This document shows, in pieces, positions 35,701 through 45,524 of a stretch of 64,000 bases of DNA (position 1 is its first letter; each line of letters opens with the position of its first letter). Location of the stretch: NCBI RefSeq assembly GCF_007992715.1, contig NZ_BKAU01000001.1, positions 1,674,001-1,738,000 of the forward strand, given 5' to 3'. This stretch comes from Chitinophaga cymbidii (GTDB taxonomy: Bacteria > Bacteroidota > Bacteroidia > Chitinophagales > Chitinophagaceae). Below the pieces are notes generated by a model. It was not told the DNA's origin and did not search any database. It was given only the letters and a program-made list of their open reading frames with translations. The position numbers were made by a program, and so were the translations under genes.

Positions 35701-38700
35701 ACAGGTACAGCACGTCTTCTTTCGTGAGCTTCTTGATAAAGCCGGAATCATCGGCAATGATATCTTTCACCAGCGACTTTTTACGTTCCTGCAGTTCGAG
35801 GATCTTTTCTTCCACCGTGTCTTTACAGATCATGCGGTAGGCGAAGATGCTTTTCGTTTGCCCGATACGGTGCGTACGGTCAATCGCCTGCTGCTCCACG
35901 GCGGGGTTCCACCAGGGATCAACGATGTACACGTAGTCCGCCGCCGTGAGGTTCAGGCCCACGCCGCCGGCTTTGAGCGAAATAAGGAACACGCGGCAGT
36001 CCTCGTTATTCTGGAAGTTCTGGATAGCTTTTTCACGGTCGGTGGTAGAGGTGCTGCCATCAAAATACTCGTACGGTATTTTCATGTGCGCCATCCGGTC
36101 GCGGATCAGGCCGAGCATGCCGAGGAACTGGCTAAACACCAGTACTTTGTGGTGGCCGCTGTTCTCGGCAATTTCGCGCGTCAGCTCATGCAGCTTCACG
36201 GAGTGGTTGGGGTATTTTTCCGTTTCGTTGAGGATGGCGGGCGAATCGCAGATCTGGCGCAGCTTCATCAGGCCCTGCAGGATCGTGAGCTGGCTGCGTT
36301 CCACACCCTGATCTTCTATCACGCCAAGTATCTTCGAGCGGTAGGTATTGCGGTAAGCGTCGTAAATATGCCGTTGCTCGGCGTCCATTTCGCAAAAGAT
36401 CACTGTTTCGATCTTCTCCGGAAGGTCTTTCGCCACCTGCTCTTTCGTACGGCGGAGGATGAATGGATAGATGAGCTTTTTAAGATGCTCTTTTCTTTCC
36501 TCGTCCTGGAACTTGTCGATCGGCGTGGCAAATTCGTTGCGGAAGAAGTCCACGCTGCCGAGCATGCCGGGATTGAGGAAGTTCATCTGCGCATAGATGT
36601 CGAACGTATTGTTCTGCATGGGCGTACCGCTCAGCGCGATGCGGTTGCGGGTATTGAGCAGCTGTGCGGCTTTCGTTACTTTGGACTGCGGATTCTTGAT
36701 GGCTTGTGATTCATCCAGCACCACATAGTCGAACTCCATCTTCATCAGCAATTGCACATCACTGCGCAATGTGCCGTAAGTGGTGATGAGCACGTCGAAT
36801 TTCTGCAGCTCTTCCGCGTTGCGCAGCCGCGCGGGGCCGTGATGAATATGATAGGAGATGTCCGGCGTGAATTTCCGGATCTCGTTTTCCCAGTTGTATA
36901 TCAGCGTAGTGGGACAAACCACCAGCACGAGGCATTGCCCGTTCGCATTTTTGTAATGCTGGATGAAGGTCAGCGCCTGCACGGTTTTACCAAGGCCCAT
37001 ATCGTCCGCCAGGATGCCGCCCCACTTCACTTCATCGAGGTAGTTGAGCCACTGGAAACCGCTTTCCTGGTAAGGGCGCAGGTTAGCCTGCACATTGGGG
37101 GGCAGGTTGATGGTCCTGATCTCGTCGAACTGCAATAGCTTCCGGCGTTTTTCATCCAGCTCCACCAATATGGCTTCATCGTCAATGAACTCGTACAGTT
37201 CATCGATCACCGAAAAATTGTATTTGCTCAGCTTGAGGCCGGCGCCTTTATCTTTTTCTTCGCCTACTTTGAAGAGCAGGGAATATTTCTTCAGCCATTC
37301 TTCCGGCAGCAAGCCCAGCGTGCCGTCCGCCAGCTGCACATAATTCTGTTTGTTGGCCAGCGCGCGCTTGATATCCCGGATGCCTACTTTCTGATCGCCA
37401 TACAACACTTCCACCTGTGCATCGAACCAGTCGATGCCGGAGCTGATCTGCAGATTGGTAACCGGTTTGGCTTGTGAAAAACGGAAGTTGCGCAGGTTGT
37501 CGAAACCGAAAATGCGCACGTCCATTTCCTTCAGCGTATCAAAGAAGAGGAAGAACCAGTTGTTCTTCAGCGCTTCTTTAGACCGGAGGAAGAAATAATT
37601 GTAGTTGCTGAGATTCGCGAAATTGGTATGCAGGGTGCGCAGCTTGGCCACGAAAGCATTCTCGGCTTCTTTATTGCGATGAATAACGAGCACTTTATTA
37701 CCTTCCTGCACAGTGATGCGGGTTTCATCGTTCCATTCCACTTCATGCCCGTGATAGGAGAAGCCCGGCTGAATGACGAAGGTTTCGCCCATTTCTTTCA
37801 GGTACACGCGGTTTTCCGGCACCACATCGTCTACTTCCGACAGCAGATCGGTATCAAACTGCACGGCGTAGTTCTTGCCGAGCGGCAGCATCACGTCTTT
37901 CAGGAAATCCTGCCACTCGGACGACGGCACTTTCAATGCGGCCATCTGCTGGTAACGCATAATGCTGATGCTGTCTTTCGGATTCTTGAAATGATAGATG
38001 CTTCCGTTGTGGAGGAACAGCATGGGGCTGGCCCACTGGTTGGCGGAAACATTTACCGGCTCTCCATCTATATCCACCCAGGCGGTCACTTCCACATGGC
38101 CGTCTGCTGAAGATGCTTTGAAATATGGCTGCAGGGGGTCTTCCTCCACCTGCACCTGCTGTAAATTCTTGGTTTTGAAAGGCTGTCCGTCGCGCAGCAA
38201 AAACACCAGGCGGTGCTCCGCCAGCATGGGGAACAGCTTGGCGAGCTTGGGATGCAGGTATTCCACGATCAGCTCCATGGTTTCCATGGGCAGGCCGTCT
38301 TCATTCTCATGCATGATATTATCCCAGATGCCGGCGAAAGGCGAGTTCTTGTTGAGGAACTTGCTCACTTCCGCATGCTGTATTTTTCGTACAGGCGTGA
38401 TCAGGTCGCGGTCCCGTTCTTTAAATTGGTAAAAATCGACGTACTTGCCGAGGTCTACCCGGTTCACGAGTGACACGAATTCGGTTTCTTCCTCGTTGGC
38501 ATCGCCGCTCACCAGCTCGGCCTGGAAGTAGGGGAAAAGGGTGTCGTTCGCATTGAGCACCACGCCGAGGCGGCGTGTAGCCGTGATCGTTTCCTCCTCG
38601 GGTGGTTCCTGCTTGGCGGGCGCGGGGCCTTCCACTTTCTTGATGGAGGGGTCCAGCACGCGCAGGAAGGGTTTGCCGTTGAGGTAGGAAAAAGAAAACT

Positions 38701-39421
38701 TCCCGTCCAGGTCATCGTTCAGTGAATACCCGTAAAGGGCGAGCAGCTTGTTCTTCTCTTTGTCCCAGTTGCGCAGCGTATCAAAATAAAACGGCCCGTG
38801 CGCATGCAGCAGTTGCAGGAACAGGGCGGTCTTGTGCACGCACAGCGGATGTTCGTGCTCATCGCAAACACAGTGGGTATCGAAATTGCGTTCTTCGTTA
38901 CGCTGGATGATGAGGGTGTATTTTTTTCCTTCGGCTTTCAGCTCTGCTTCCACTTTTTCATCTTTGGCCGATTTGATGACGGCCTGTGTTTTGCGAAGGA
39001 TCTTTTCGGCCTCGGCCATCATGCTGCTGGATGTGAGCAGCTTCAGCGTCTTCAGGTCGATCGATTTCATTTTGATCAGCGTATGCTGCTGATCGTATTG
39101 CGTTTCGTAAGATTCAAAGTGGTTCCTGTCCAGCATCTCCTGCAGCTGGAAGAGCGCGGCGGCTTCATGCCGGCAGATGTCTCCCAGGTTGTAGGGGCAC
39201 TGGCACCGCACGCTCATGGTGGCGGGCTCGTGATATTTGCTGATGGAAACTTTATAGTAGTTGGCGTGCGTGTCGCTTTTTACGCGGAAGGTGGCGGACT
39301 TGAGAACAGGATCGCCTTCCAGCAGCTCAACACCGCCTGTGGCAAATATGCGTTTACCCCTTCGGATCACCTCGTCGGTGCCGTTATTGTACACATATTT
39401 TAATAAATGGGGTAGCGACAT
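35693..39421 (-). CDS. SNF2-family helicase-like ATPase with SWIM zinc-finger motifs
   Basis: 1242 residues. N-terminal SWIM motif CQC...CRH at C73, C75, C83, H85 (RCQCPYNLGDICRHE); a second C-x-C...C-x-H set at C184, C186, C194, H196. The SNF2 ATPase lies in the C-terminal half: ADDMGLGKT (Walker A), VVLDESQAIKN (DESQ box), ALSGTPMQNN, VFSQFLGML, SLKAGGVGLNLTAADYV and DRTHRIGQTK. It probably remodels or translocates on DNA. The 3' end overlaps the convergent response regulator by 8 bases. Confidence 0.93.
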   Translation of the reverse strand: MSLPHLLKYVYNNGTDEVIRRGKRIFATGGVELLEGDPVLKSATFRVKSDTHANYYKVSISKYHEPATMSVRCQCPYNLGDICRHEAAALFQLQEMLDRNHFESYETQYDQQHTLIKMKSIDLKTLKLLTSSSMMAEAEKILRKTQAVIKSAKDEKVEAELKAEGKKYTLIIQRNEERNFDTHCVCDEHEHPLCVHKTALFLQLLHAHGPFYFDTLRNWDKEKNKLLALYGYSLNDDLDGKFSFSYLNGKPFLRVLDPSIKKVEGPAPAKQEPPEEETITATRRLGVVLNANDTLFPYFQAELVSGDANEEETEFVSLVNRVDLGKYVDFYQFKERDRDLITPVRKIQHAEVSKFLNKNSPFAGIWDNIMHENEDGLPMETMELIVEYLHPKLAKLFPMLAEHRLVFLLRDGQPFKTKNLQQVQVEEDPLQPYFKASSADGHVEVTAWVDIDGEPVNVSANQWASPMLFLHNGSIYHFKNPKDSISIMRYQQMAALKVPSSEWQDFLKDVMLPLGKNYAVQFDTDLLSEVDDVVPENRVYLKEMGETFVIQPGFSYHGHEVEWNDETRITVQEGNKVLVIHRNKEAENAFVAKLRTLHTNFANLSNYNYFFLRSKEALKNNWFFLFFDTLKEMDVRIFGFDNLRNFRFSQAKPVTNLQISSGIDWFDAQVEVLYGDQKVGIRDIKRALANKQNYVQLADGTLGLLPEEWLKKYSLLFKVGEEKDKGAGLKLSKYNFSVIDELYEFIDDEAILVELDEKRRKLLQFDEIRTINLPPNVQANLRPYQESGFQWLNYLDEVKWGGILADDMGLGKTVQALTFIQHYKNANGQCLVLVVCPTTLIYNWENEIRKFTPDISYHIHHGPARLRNAEELQKFDVLITTYGTLRSDVQLLMKMEFDYVVLDESQAIKNPQSKVTKAAQLLNTRNRIALSGTPMQNNTFDIYAQMNFLNPGMLGSVDFFRNEFATPIDKFQDEERKEHLKKLIYPFILRRTKEQVAKDLPEKIETVIFCEMDAEQRHIYDAYRNTYRSKILGVIEDQGVERSQLTILQGLMKLRQICDSPAILNETEKYPNHSVKLHELTREIAENSGHHKVLVFSQFLGMLGLIRDRMAHMKIPYEYFDGSTSTTDREKAIQNFQNNEDCRVFLISLKAGGVGLNLTAADYVYIVDPWWNPAVEQQAIDRTHRIGQTKSIFAYRMICKDTVEEKILELQERKKSLVKDIIADDSGFIKKLTKEDVLYLFS

Positions 39422-39594
39422 GTTCTTCCTCCCATGCCTTCTTTAGCATAAGCCGGGGTTATGAAATCTCGAAAAACGGCTCATAAAAAGGCAATCCACA
39501 AAAGTAAGCATAAAAATTCAAATCGGAGGGCTCTCAGGGGTCTATGATGACACCGGATTAAAAAAAATGTGCAACTCAAACGATAATTTATCCA

Positions 39595-39626
39595 TTGAGC
39601 AAGGGGGTGCCGGGGCGTTACTTTTG
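39595..39626 (+). promoter_or_regulatory. Promoter of the DoxX gene
   Basis: TTG (39595-39597), a 21-base spacer and TACTTTTG (39619-39626), an exact TAnnTTTG, 15 bases before the ATG at 39642. Confidence 0.72.
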
Positions 39627-39641
39627 CAAAAACACTTTTCT

Positions 39642-40088
39642 ATGGGAAACACACTGACAAATGAAAATGCAAAAACCAGGGAGCTGGGGCTGCTGGTGCT
39701 GCGCATCGGCGTAGGCGTGCTGTTCTTTGTATTCGGATGGCTGAAGCTGGCCGGGGGAGAGCAGTTATGGCAGGGTGTCGGTAGCTCGATGGGGGTATTC
39801 GGCATAACGGCCTGGCCGGTTTTCTGGGGATTGCTGGCTACGATCGCTGAATTTTTAGGCGGCTTATTGCTGGCAGCGGGATTATTTACCCGTTTTGCAG
39901 CCCTTACGCTCGCGATCACAATGGTGGTGGCGTCTGCTTTTAAACTGAGCCTGGGCGGCGGCCTCGCGGATTTTTCTTCTCCGTTTACGATGCTGCTGGT
40001 GAATATCTTTTTCCTGCTGGCCGGTGGCGGTATTTATTCCGTGGACCACCTGCTGAAGCTGAGAAAACAATCTGCTGCGATAGCGTGA
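39642..40088 (+). CDS. DoxX family membrane protein
   Basis: 148 residues, start MGNTLTNENAKTREL at 39642 (a reading from 39567 would lie upstream of the promoter). Four hydrophobic segments (about 17-35, 52-75, 78-98, 112-132) and the pattern LGLLVLRIGVGVLFFVFGWLKL, then FLGGLLLAAGLFTRFAAL, are characteristic of DoxX/DoxD-like proteins. The role may be respiratory or redox-linked but is not established by sequence. Confidence 0.9.
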   Translation: MGNTLTNENAKTRELGLLVLRIGVGVLFFVFGWLKLAGGEQLWQGVGSSMGVFGITAWPVFWGLLATIAEFLGGLLLAAGLFTRFAALTLAITMVVASAFKLSLGGGLADFSSPFTMLLVNIFFLLAGGGIYSVDHLLKLRKQSAAIA

Positions 40089-40107
40089 AACAGCAAGGGT
40101 AGAATAG

Positions 40108-40141
40108 CAGGGCTGGCCGGAATTCCGGCCGGCCCTGTTTT
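40108..40141 (+). terminator. Intrinsic terminator of the DoxX gene
   Basis: CAGGGC (40108-40113) and GGCCGG (40115-40120) pair with CCGGCC (40125-40130) and GCCCTG (40132-40137), a 12-bp stem with one mismatch and an AATT loop, followed by TTTTATTT. Confidence 0.85.
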
Positions 40142-40155
40142 ATTTAATATCCTGT

Positions 40156-40881
40156 TTATTTCTCCACCACCAGTTCACCATTCCGCAGGATGGGCAGTAC
40201 ATTCGCGCCATCCATCGTCAGGCAATATTTAATATCTTCTTCCAGGCCGTACTTCGCCAGCCGCTGGAAATGCGATGCCTGCTTCATAAAGCTGAAAAGA
40301 TCTTCTTTAGCGGAGTGGTACAGCGTTTCAGCCGCCAGCGCGGAGTCGCAGTTCACATCAAAATGCGCCTTTATCCGGCTGACCACCGCTCCGGCAAACA
40401 AGGTATCTTCCATGTTCACCCGGTCTTTCCAGGCGGCGCAGCCCAAGATCACGTTTTGTCCCTGGCTGATGAGGTATTCGCAAACGGAAGAAATGTTGGG
40501 AAAAGAGCCGGTAACGATCTGAATGGCGTCTTTGGCCATGTGCAGCAGCTTGGTGCCGTTGGTGGTGGTCAGCACCAGCACGTTTCCGCCGATAAACTCC
40601 CGGGGATATTCAAAAGGAGAATTGCCATGCAGCAGCCCGTCCGCGATCTTGCCGTCCCGCTCCCCCGCCGTGATGGCGTTGAGCTGCTTGCCGATGCTTA
40701 CGCATTCTTCCACGGTGGCTACCGGAATTACCTTGGCGGCGCCGTTGTACAGCGCGGTGCAGATGGTGGAGGTGGCGCGCAGCACATCAATAATTACAAC
40801 AATACTGTTCTTTACGTCGAACAAATGCAGGAGGGCGGGTGATAAACACACTTCCAGCCTGGGTTTGGTATGCTCGTTCAT
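40156..40881 (-). CDS. 2-phosphosulfolactate phosphatase (ComB) family protein
   Basis: 241 residues with ComB motifs: IDVLRATSTICTAL (near 31-44), AGERDGKIADGLLHGNSPFEY (near 72-92) and TTTNGTKLL. ComB dephosphorylates 2-phosphosulfolactate in methanogen coenzyme M synthesis; bacterial homologues have no proven role here, so the enzyme name is family-level only. It is the last gene of gcvT-SRPBCC-comB on the minus strand. Confidence 0.85.
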   Translation of the reverse strand: MNEHTKPRLEVCLSPALLHLFDVKNSIVVIIDVLRATSTICTALYNGAAKVIPVATVEECVSIGKQLNAITAGERDGKIADGLLHGNSPFEYPREFIGGNVLVLTTTNGTKLLHMAKDAIQIVTGSFPNISSVCEYLISQGQNVILGCAAWKDRVNMEDTLFAGAVVSRIKAHFDVNCDSALAAETLYHSAKEDLFSFMKQASHFQRLAKYGLEEDIKYCLTMDGANVLPILRNGELVVEK

Positions 40882-40891
40882 GCTATGTTTT

Positions 40892-41365
40892 TTAATCCAG
40901 GATCACTCTCCACTTTTCACTCTCCGCATATTCCTTAATAATCTTGTTGCGTTGTTGCAGGAGCCGTTTCATGTATTTCTTCAGGTAGAGCTTTTCAACC
41001 CACCTGCCGAGGGTACCGTACGGCGTCCCGAACTCAAAAATATCTATCACCACTGTGCCATTTTCAATTTCGTGGAAATGATGCTCGTGCTTCATAAAAG
41101 TGAAATCACCTTTTTCCATTTCGTCGCAAAAGTAATGATGCTTTTGCATGGCCGTGATCCGGGTGGTCAATTCCCGCATTTTCCGCAGATGCTTTGCCCG
41201 CCAGGTAACTGTTTCGTCGTATTCTATCAGTCCGCTCGTCCGGCCTTTTACAGCCTCTTCCTGCAGGTGTTCCATGCTGCGTTTGTGCAGCGTGATGCTC
41301 CTGCTGAGGTCAAATACTCTTTTCAGCGGGGCATGAATGACCGTGGTCAGATGAATAAGCGGCAT
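40892..41365 (-). CDS. SRPBCC-fold protein (polyketide-cyclase / START-like)
   Basis: 157 residues with the SRPBCC beginning IHLTTVIHAPLKRVFDLSRSI, then SGLIEYDETVTWRAKHL and FTFMKHEHHFHEI (His-rich middle), and a C-terminal helix YLKKYMKRLLQQRNKIIKEYAES. The fold usually binds hydrophobic ligands. It lies 10 bases from comB and 41 from gcvT. Confidence 0.8.
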   Translation of the reverse strand: MPLIHLTTVIHAPLKRVFDLSRSITLHKRSMEHLQEEAVKGRTSGLIEYDETVTWRAKHLRKMRELTTRITAMQKHHYFCDEMEKGDFTFMKHEHHFHEIENGTVVIDIFEFGTPYGTLGRWVEKLYLKKYMKRLLQQRNKIIKEYAESEKWRVILD

Positions 41366-41406
41366 AGCAGTTAAGGTTTTAAAGATATGGTTGTTGTCTT
41401 GCTACA

Positions 41407-42495
41407 TCAGCTTAGAAAAGGCACTTTGGACACCCTGGCTTTCAGGACTTTGTCCCGCACGGCGATATATATTTCCGTGTCCAGCGCGGCAAATGCTGTT
41501 TTCACGTACCCGAGGCCCACTGCTTTCTGCAGTGACGGCGACTGCGTACCGGAAGTTACCCGGCCGATCACGTTGCCCTCTGCGTCTTTGATCTCGTAGT
41601 CGTGGCGGGGAATGCCCTTGTCGATCATCTCGAAGCCTACCAGCTTTTGCTGTACGCCTTCCGCTTTTACCTTTTCCAGGATGGGGCGGGCGGTAAAGTC
41701 TTTCGTGAATTTGGTGATCCATCCCAGGCCGGCTTCCAGCGGGTTGGTACGATCGTCGATGTCGTTGCCGTAGAGGCAGAAGCCCATTTCCAGGCGCAGC
41801 GTGTCGCGGGCACCCAATCCGATCGGCTTGATGCCTTTGTCCGCTCCGGCGGCAAAGATCGCGTCCCACACCTTGTCTGCCGCGCCGTCCTTATCCTCAA
41901 AATAAATTTCCACACCGCCCGAGCCGGTGTAGCCGGTGGCGCTGATCAGCACATTCTCCACACCCGCGAAGGTCCCTTTCACAAAAGTGTAATATTTCAG
42001 GTTCACGATGTCCTTGTCGGTCAACGTCTGCAGCACGCTGGTGGCATTCGGGCCCTGGATCGCCAGCAGGCAGGTCTTGTCCGAAATATTATGCATCTCC
42101 ACGCCTTTATCGTTGAACTGGCTGATCCAGTTCCAGTCCTTCTCAATATTGCTGGCATTCACCACCAGCATATATGCTTTGTTCTCTTCAATACAATACA
42201 CCAGCAGGTCGTCCACAATTCCCCCTTCCGCATTGGGCAGGCAGCTGTACTGCGCCTTGCCGGCCGTGAGCTTCGACGCATCGTTGCTGGTCACCCGCTG
42301 GATCAGGTCCAGCGCGTGTTCCCCTTTCAGGATGAATTCGCCCATGTGGCTTACGTCAAAAACACCTACACTGTTGCGAACCGTTGCATGTTCATCATTG
42401 ATGCCGGTGTAAGAGATCGGCATATTATATCCCGCGAATGGGGCCATCTTTGCTCCCAGCGCCATGTGCTTGTGCGTAAAGGGTGTGTTTTTCAT
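41407..42495 (-). CDS. gcvT: Glycine cleavage system aminomethyltransferase (T protein)
   Basis: 362 residues. The enzyme transfers the aminomethyl carbon to tetrahydrofolate in glycine cleavage. Landmarks include the N-terminal [56 protein letters not shown] and the C-terminal GIPRHDYEI / [10 protein letters not shown]. Length is normal. A -7 element (TAAATTTG read on the minus strand, 42542-42549) lies upstream. Confidence 0.96.
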   Translation of the reverse strand: MKNTPFTHKHMALGAKMAPFAGYNMPISYTGINDEHATVRNSVGVFDVSHMGEFILKGEHALDLIQRVTSNDASKLTAGKAQYSCLPNAEGGIVDDLLVYCIEENKAYMLVVNASNIEKDWNWISQFNDKGVEMHNISDKTCLLAIQGPNATSVLQTLTDKDIVNLKYYTFVKGTFAGVENVLISATGYTGSGGVEIYFEDKDGAADKVWDAIFAAGADKGIKPIGLGARDTLRLEMGFCLYGNDIDDRTNPLEAGLGWITKFTKDFTARPILEKVKAEGVQQKLVGFEMIDKGIPRHDYEIKDAEGNVIGRVTSGTQSPSLQKAVGLGYVKTAFAALDTEIYIAVRDKVLKARVSKVPFLS

Positions 42496-42541
42496 CCGTT
42501 CAGTTTTTGATTTTGTTGTATCCGCTTCGTATGAAGCCGCG

Positions 42542-42549
42542 CAAATTTA
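42542..42549 (-). promoter_or_regulatory. -7 promoter element of gcvT
   Basis: Minus-strand TAAATTTG, an exact TAnnTTTG match, 46 bases before the gcvT ATG. No convincing -33 box. Confidence 0.5.
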
Positions 42550-42587
42550 GTATTTAAGTTTGACTATAAGATACCCCTCATTTGGCC

Positions 42588-42595
42588 TATTTTTG
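42588..42595 (+). promoter_or_regulatory. -7 element before the M28 peptidase gene
   Basis: TATTTTTG, exact TAnnTTTG, 17 bases upstream of the GTG start at 42613. The nearest TTTG lies 25 bases further upstream, longer than usual. Confidence 0.45.
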
Positions 42596-42612
42596 TCAAA
42601 AACCCACCTGCA

Positions 42613-44241
42613 GTGAAAAAGAGTTACCTGTTACTTCCGCTTGTTTGTGCGGCATTGGCGGCGTATCCGCAAAAGAAAGCAGACCGCAAGACCTTGACGA
42701 ACCTGCAAGCCCACGTTTCCTACCTGGCCAGCGACAAGCTCGAAGGCCGCCGTACCGGCACCGCCGGAGAACAGCTGGCCGCGGCCTATATCGCTGAACA
42801 GATGAAAGCGGCGGGCCTCAGCCCGAAAGGCGCCGAAGGCTACCTGCAGACGTTCACCGTGCGCGAAGGGAGGGACCCCGGCGATAAAGCACGCCTGTCC
42901 GTCAACAGCCAGCAGCTCACGCCCGGCGAAGACTTCCTGCCGTTGCCTTTCAGCGCCGCAAAAGCCGCCAAAGGGGAAGTGCTGCCCGGCGTTAATGAAG
43001 TGGACAATATCTGGCTCATCAATGTAAAAGACTGGGAAGACGGCGGTAATCCGCATGCGCTTTCACAGGACAACTATATCAAAAAAGCGAAGGAAGCCAA
43101 AGAGAGCGGCGCCTCCGGCGTAGTGTTCTACAACGGCCCGGAAGAGCCCCGCACCGTGCGGAAATGGCTGGATGAAAAAACAACGGAAACACTGCCTATC
43201 CCCGCTGTATGGGCCTGCGAAAAGACCAGCAAAATGCTGAGCGCCGATGATGCCAACGGCTTCCAGGTAGATATGCAGGTGGACTTCAAACCCGTAAAGC
43301 GTACGGGCACGAACGTAGTGGGGTATGTGGACAATGGCGCGGCCACCACCGTGGTGATCGGCGCGCATTACGATCACCTGGGGCATGGGGAAGACCATAA
43401 TTCCCTGGCGCCGAACGACAAGGCGATCCACAATGGCGCGGACGATAATGCCAGCGGCACCGCGGCCATGCTGGAACTGGGGCGCCTGCTGAAAGCATCC
43501 AGACTGAAAAACAACAATTACCTGCTGATCGCTTTTTCCGGGGAAGAGCTGGGGCTCTTCGGCAGTAAATACTTTTCTGAAAGCAACCTCATCCCGATAA
43601 AGGACGTGAATTACATGGTGAATATGGACATGGTGGGGCGGCTGAACAATGAAAAGGGCCTGCAGATCGGCGGCATCGGCACATCGCCGGCCTGGGGCGA
43701 GATCCTCAAAAAAAGCCTGCCGTCTTCCCTCAAAGTGCAATATGATTCTTCCGGCACCGGCCCCTCCGATCACACCTCCTTCTACCGCAAGGACATTCCC
43801 GTATTGTTCCTGTTCACCGGCACGCATGCGGATTATCACAAGCCTTCGGATGATGCGGACAAGATCAATTACAACGGCCAGCTGACCGTGCTGAAACTCG
43901 TGTACGACGTAGTGGAGCAGGCCAACGGCAAGGGCCGCCTTGCTTTCACCAAAACCCGGGAGATGCAGATGGGCGGCAGCACCCGCTTCTCCGTGACGCT
44001 CGGCATCATGCCGGATTATACTTACAGCAAGGGCGGCTTGCGGGTAGATGGCGTGTCTGACGGAAAGCCCGCCCAGAAAGCCGGCCTGCAGGCGGGTGAT
44101 GTGATCGTTCAGCTGGGCGAAACAACCGTGAGCGACATAGAAACCTATATGACGGCGCTTTCAAAGTTCAAAAAGGGCGACAAAACGACCGTGAAAGTGA
44201 AGCGGGGAAACGCCGGGAAAGTTTTTGATGTTACTTTTTAA
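42613..44241 (+). CDS. M28 family zinc aminopeptidase with PDZ domain
   Basis: 542 residues from a GTG start. Signal peptide to about 20, a protease-associated insertion (about 120-230), then the M28 zinc site: IGAHYDHLGHG (about 250-260), GADDNASGTAAMLEL (Asp ligand), SGEELGLFGSKYF (Glu), VNMDMVGRL and SDHTSFY (His). A C-terminal PDZ domain (about 455-535) contains GVSDGKPAQKAGLQAGDVIV. It is secreted and probably takes up peptides or remodels extracellular substrates. Confidence 0.93.
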   Translation: MKKSYLLLPLVCAALAAYPQKKADRKTLTNLQAHVSYLASDKLEGRRTGTAGEQLAAAYIAEQMKAAGLSPKGAEGYLQTFTVREGRDPGDKARLSVNSQQLTPGEDFLPLPFSAAKAAKGEVLPGVNEVDNIWLINVKDWEDGGNPHALSQDNYIKKAKEAKESGASGVVFYNGPEEPRTVRKWLDEKTTETLPIPAVWACEKTSKMLSADDANGFQVDMQVDFKPVKRTGTNVVGYVDNGAATTVVIGAHYDHLGHGEDHNSLAPNDKAIHNGADDNASGTAAMLELGRLLKASRLKNNNYLLIAFSGEELGLFGSKYFSESNLIPIKDVNYMVNMDMVGRLNNEKGLQIGGIGTSPAWGEILKKSLPSSLKVQYDSSGTGPSDHTSFYRKDIPVLFLFTGTHADYHKPSDDADKINYNGQLTVLKLVYDVVEQANGKGRLAFTKTREMQMGGSTRFSVTLGIMPDYTYSKGGLRVDGVSDGKPAQKAGLQAGDVIVQLGETTVSDIETYMTALSKFKKGDKTTVKVKRGNAGKVFDVTF

Positions 44242-44264
44242 ATCCTGTTTTTATAACTTGCGCC

Positions 44265-44648
44265 ATGCGTTACCTCTTTCTATCCCTGGCAGTGCTGATT
44301 GCGTGTAACCCTACACGTGAGAGAACGGATACATCCAACTACGATGTGATCACGGAAAAATGTTATGTGCTGCGGGAGCATCCGGATAGAACGGACAGCC
44401 TTGTAAATGCGCGCCGGGACAGCATGGTACGCTTCCTAGAGCAGCATGGCTTCCCGAAGCGGTATATGAAAAAAGACAGCATGCTTTTCCGCCGCGCGAG
44501 CGGCCAGGAAGTGGAAGTATCGCTCCTCCCGCCGGCGGATGCCTGGGAATCCAATGCTATTATCGTATTCGATCCTATAAAAAACCCGTGGTTCATAAAC
44601 CTTCGCAAGGGCACCGGCCAGATGAAGGATTATGTAAGCGGCCCTTGA
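44265..44648 (+). CDS. Small lipoprotein, unknown function
   Basis: 127 residues, signal ending AVLIACN with the lipidated Cys near 14, then a mixed soluble domain (ENCY-like CYVLREHPDRTDSLVNARR; FPKRYMKKDSMLFRR). No family recognised. TAACTTG lies 4 bases before the ATG, so the transcript may be nearly leaderless. It is followed by the NrtR-like gene after 23 bases. Confidence 0.62.
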   Translation: MRYLFLSLAVLIACNPTRERTDTSNYDVITEKCYVLREHPDRTDSLVNARRDSMVRFLEQHGFPKRYMKKDSMLFRRASGQEVEVSLLPPADAWESNAIIVFDPIKNPWFINLRKGTGQMKDYVSGP

Positions 44649-44671
44649 CACTGATATAAAAAACTGATCCC

Positions 44672-45364
44672 TTGCCTGTTCATCAACACATCCGGGTAAC
44701 ATCCGACGCCGTAGTGCTGCGCTTTACAGCAAAAGACGGTTTTATGGTGTTGCTCAGCAAACGCAGTATTCCACCGCACATATTCAAATGGGGACTTCCC
44801 GGCGGATTCGTACGCAACGAAGAGCCGCTGGAAGCTGCCGTGCACCGCGAGATCCGCGATGAAACCGGTTTACGCGCCGATTACCTGGAGCAGTTCCGTA
44901 CCTTCGGCGCGCCGGAACGCGACCCGCGCGGCCGCGTGTTATGCGTGGCGCACATCGCGCTGATCAGACCTTCCGCCTCCCGGCTGATTCCCGGCGCGGG
45001 CAACAAGGAGGCCAAGTGGTATCCTGTACGCGAGCTGCCGCAGATGGCATTCGACCATGCGGACGTGATCGCCGCAGCGCTGGAACATCTCCGCGTGCGC
45101 CTGCGCAATGAACCGCTGGCCTTTGAAATGCTCGACGCGAAGTTTCCCGTTTCAGAGCTGGAAAAACTCTACGAATGGTTATATGACCGCCCGGTGGACC
45201 GCCGGAATTTCCAGAAAAAGATCCATAATCTTGGTTTGCTGAGCGCGGAACAGGAAAAGTTGAAGCATCCTTTGCAAGGCCGTCCCGCTCAATTATATAG
45301 CTTCAACCGGCAAAAATTCTCGGAGCTGCGGGAAAAAGGCACGCCGGTGGAAATTTTCGCATAA
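44672..45364 (+). CDS. NrtR-like Nudix-domain transcriptional regulator
   Basis: 230 residues from a TTG start (no ATG fits). N-terminal Nudix hydrolase domain with the box GGFVRNEEPLEAAVHREIRDETGL (near 44-67), retaining G-x5-E-x7-RE-x2-D-E-x-G. A C-terminal winged-helix part (about 150-230) ends YSFNRQKFSEL. This layout is NrtR, which represses NAD-synthesis genes and senses ADP-ribose. The adjacent nadV supports it; regulation itself is inferred. Confidence 0.87.
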   Translation: MPVHQHIRVTSDAVVLRFTAKDGFMVLLSKRSIPPHIFKWGLPGGFVRNEEPLEAAVHREIRDETGLRADYLEQFRTFGAPERDPRGRVLCVAHIALIRPSASRLIPGAGNKEAKWYPVRELPQMAFDHADVIAAALEHLRVRLRNEPLAFEMLDAKFPVSELEKLYEWLYDRPVDRRNFQKKIHNLGLLSAEQEKLKHPLQGRPAQLYSFNRQKFSELREKGTPVEIFA

Positions 45365-45524
45365 TATCCTGATTTTCAAATTTCATGTCCTTACAACACA
45401 AAAAAATATATTTCGAAGTAATTGAATATCAAAATTTGTGTAGAAAGAACAATATTATGTTTAGAATGCTTGCCGGTATTGGGTTTCCTTCAACCGGCCT
45501 AACGAGCCCGCCTCAACGAAAATC

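Noticed and set aside
45396..45441. ACACAAA/TTTGTGT inverted repeat upstream of nadV
   Set aside because: Arms are short with a 32-base gap and AT-rich flanks; likely chance.
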